Both the position numbers and the translations under genes were made by a program. Positions 14,949-14,976 of a stretch of DNA of 14,976 nt are shown here, piece after piece; within the stretch, counting starts at the first letter, position 1; every line of letters begins with the position of its first letter. This DNA comes from an uncultured Fastidiosipila sp. (GTDB lineage Bacteria > Bacillota > Clostridia > Saccharofermentanales > Fastidiosipilaceae): positions 1 to 14,976 of the forward strand of contig CALLQJ010000119.1 in NCBI GenBank assembly GCA_938014865.1. Reading direction: 5' to 3'. The notes below the pieces were generated by a model. The model was given only the letters and a program-made list of their open reading frames with translations. It ran no database searches and was not told where the DNA came from.

Positions 14949-14976
14949 AAAAAAAGAAAAAGCCCCTCAAATCTTG
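14949..14976 (-). terminator. Possible terminator cut off by the window's right edge
   Basis: On the minus strand GAGGGGC runs into TTTTTCTTTTTTT (14949-14968), the look of the 3' half of an intrinsic terminator. The other stem arm would lie past 14976. If real, a minus-strand gene ends just outside the window. Confidence 0.35.

Noticed and set aside
1..14976. CRISPR array, tRNA, rRNA or a known defence system
   Set aside because: No regularly spaced repeats, no cloverleaf or rRNA-like stretch, and no nuclease, toxin or phage-defence domains were seen.

Overview
The window looks like part of a Bacillota (Firmicutes) genome. Genes carry strong AGGAG/GGAGG-type ribosome binding sites at normal spacing and have moderate base composition. 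The sugar importer is of the LplA/LplB/YtcP type, with a lipoprotein binding protein and no ATPase of its own. Genus cannot be read from the sequence. The first nine bases equal the 3' end of the standard Illumina adapter and break a conserved protein motif exactly at their border, so position 1 is probably a contig end, as in a draft or metagenome assembly.

Positions 1-11441 hold one minus-strand catabolic operon, read right to left: a DUF3604/PHP-type metallohydrolase gene (carrying an apparent one-base frameshift), a sugar-binding lipoprotein, two ABC permeases, a heparinase II/III-family lyase, a sulfatase, a second and more divergent heparinase II/III-family protein, and a GH88 unsaturated glucuronyl hydrolase cut off by the window edge. 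The last five genes (counting the second permease) are spaced 60 bp apart or less; the three enzyme junctions are a 4-bp overlap, 8 bp and 1 bp. No enzyme has a signal peptide. The inferred pathway is import of sulfated, uronate-containing oligosaccharides (glycosaminoglycan-like, such as heparan or chondroitin sulfate, or a similar polyuronate), then cytoplasmic cleavage by the lyases, desulfation, and hydrolysis of the 4,5-unsaturated uronate by GH88. The ATPase and the sulfatase-maturing enzyme must be encoded elsewhere.

Positions 11442-12775 hold a divergent control region, a LacI-family regulator on the plus strand and its terminator. A TGCAMACGWTT motif occurs both in the divergent region and upstream of the binding-protein gene and may be the regulator's site. 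Two RNA elements stand out: a UUCG-capped hairpin between the binding protein and the first permease, and an inverted repeat that places a Shine-Dalgarno sequence in its loop.

Positions 12776-14976 are accessory regulatory material. A two-gene unit (small XRE-type regulator plus a four-helix membrane protein) has a near-consensus promoter flanked by two covarying operator-like repeats. Next come about 310 bp of non-coding, repeat-rich sequence that may be an insertion-sequence remnant. An AraC-family regulator follows, whose promoter carries two 9-bp direct repeats exactly 21 bp apart.
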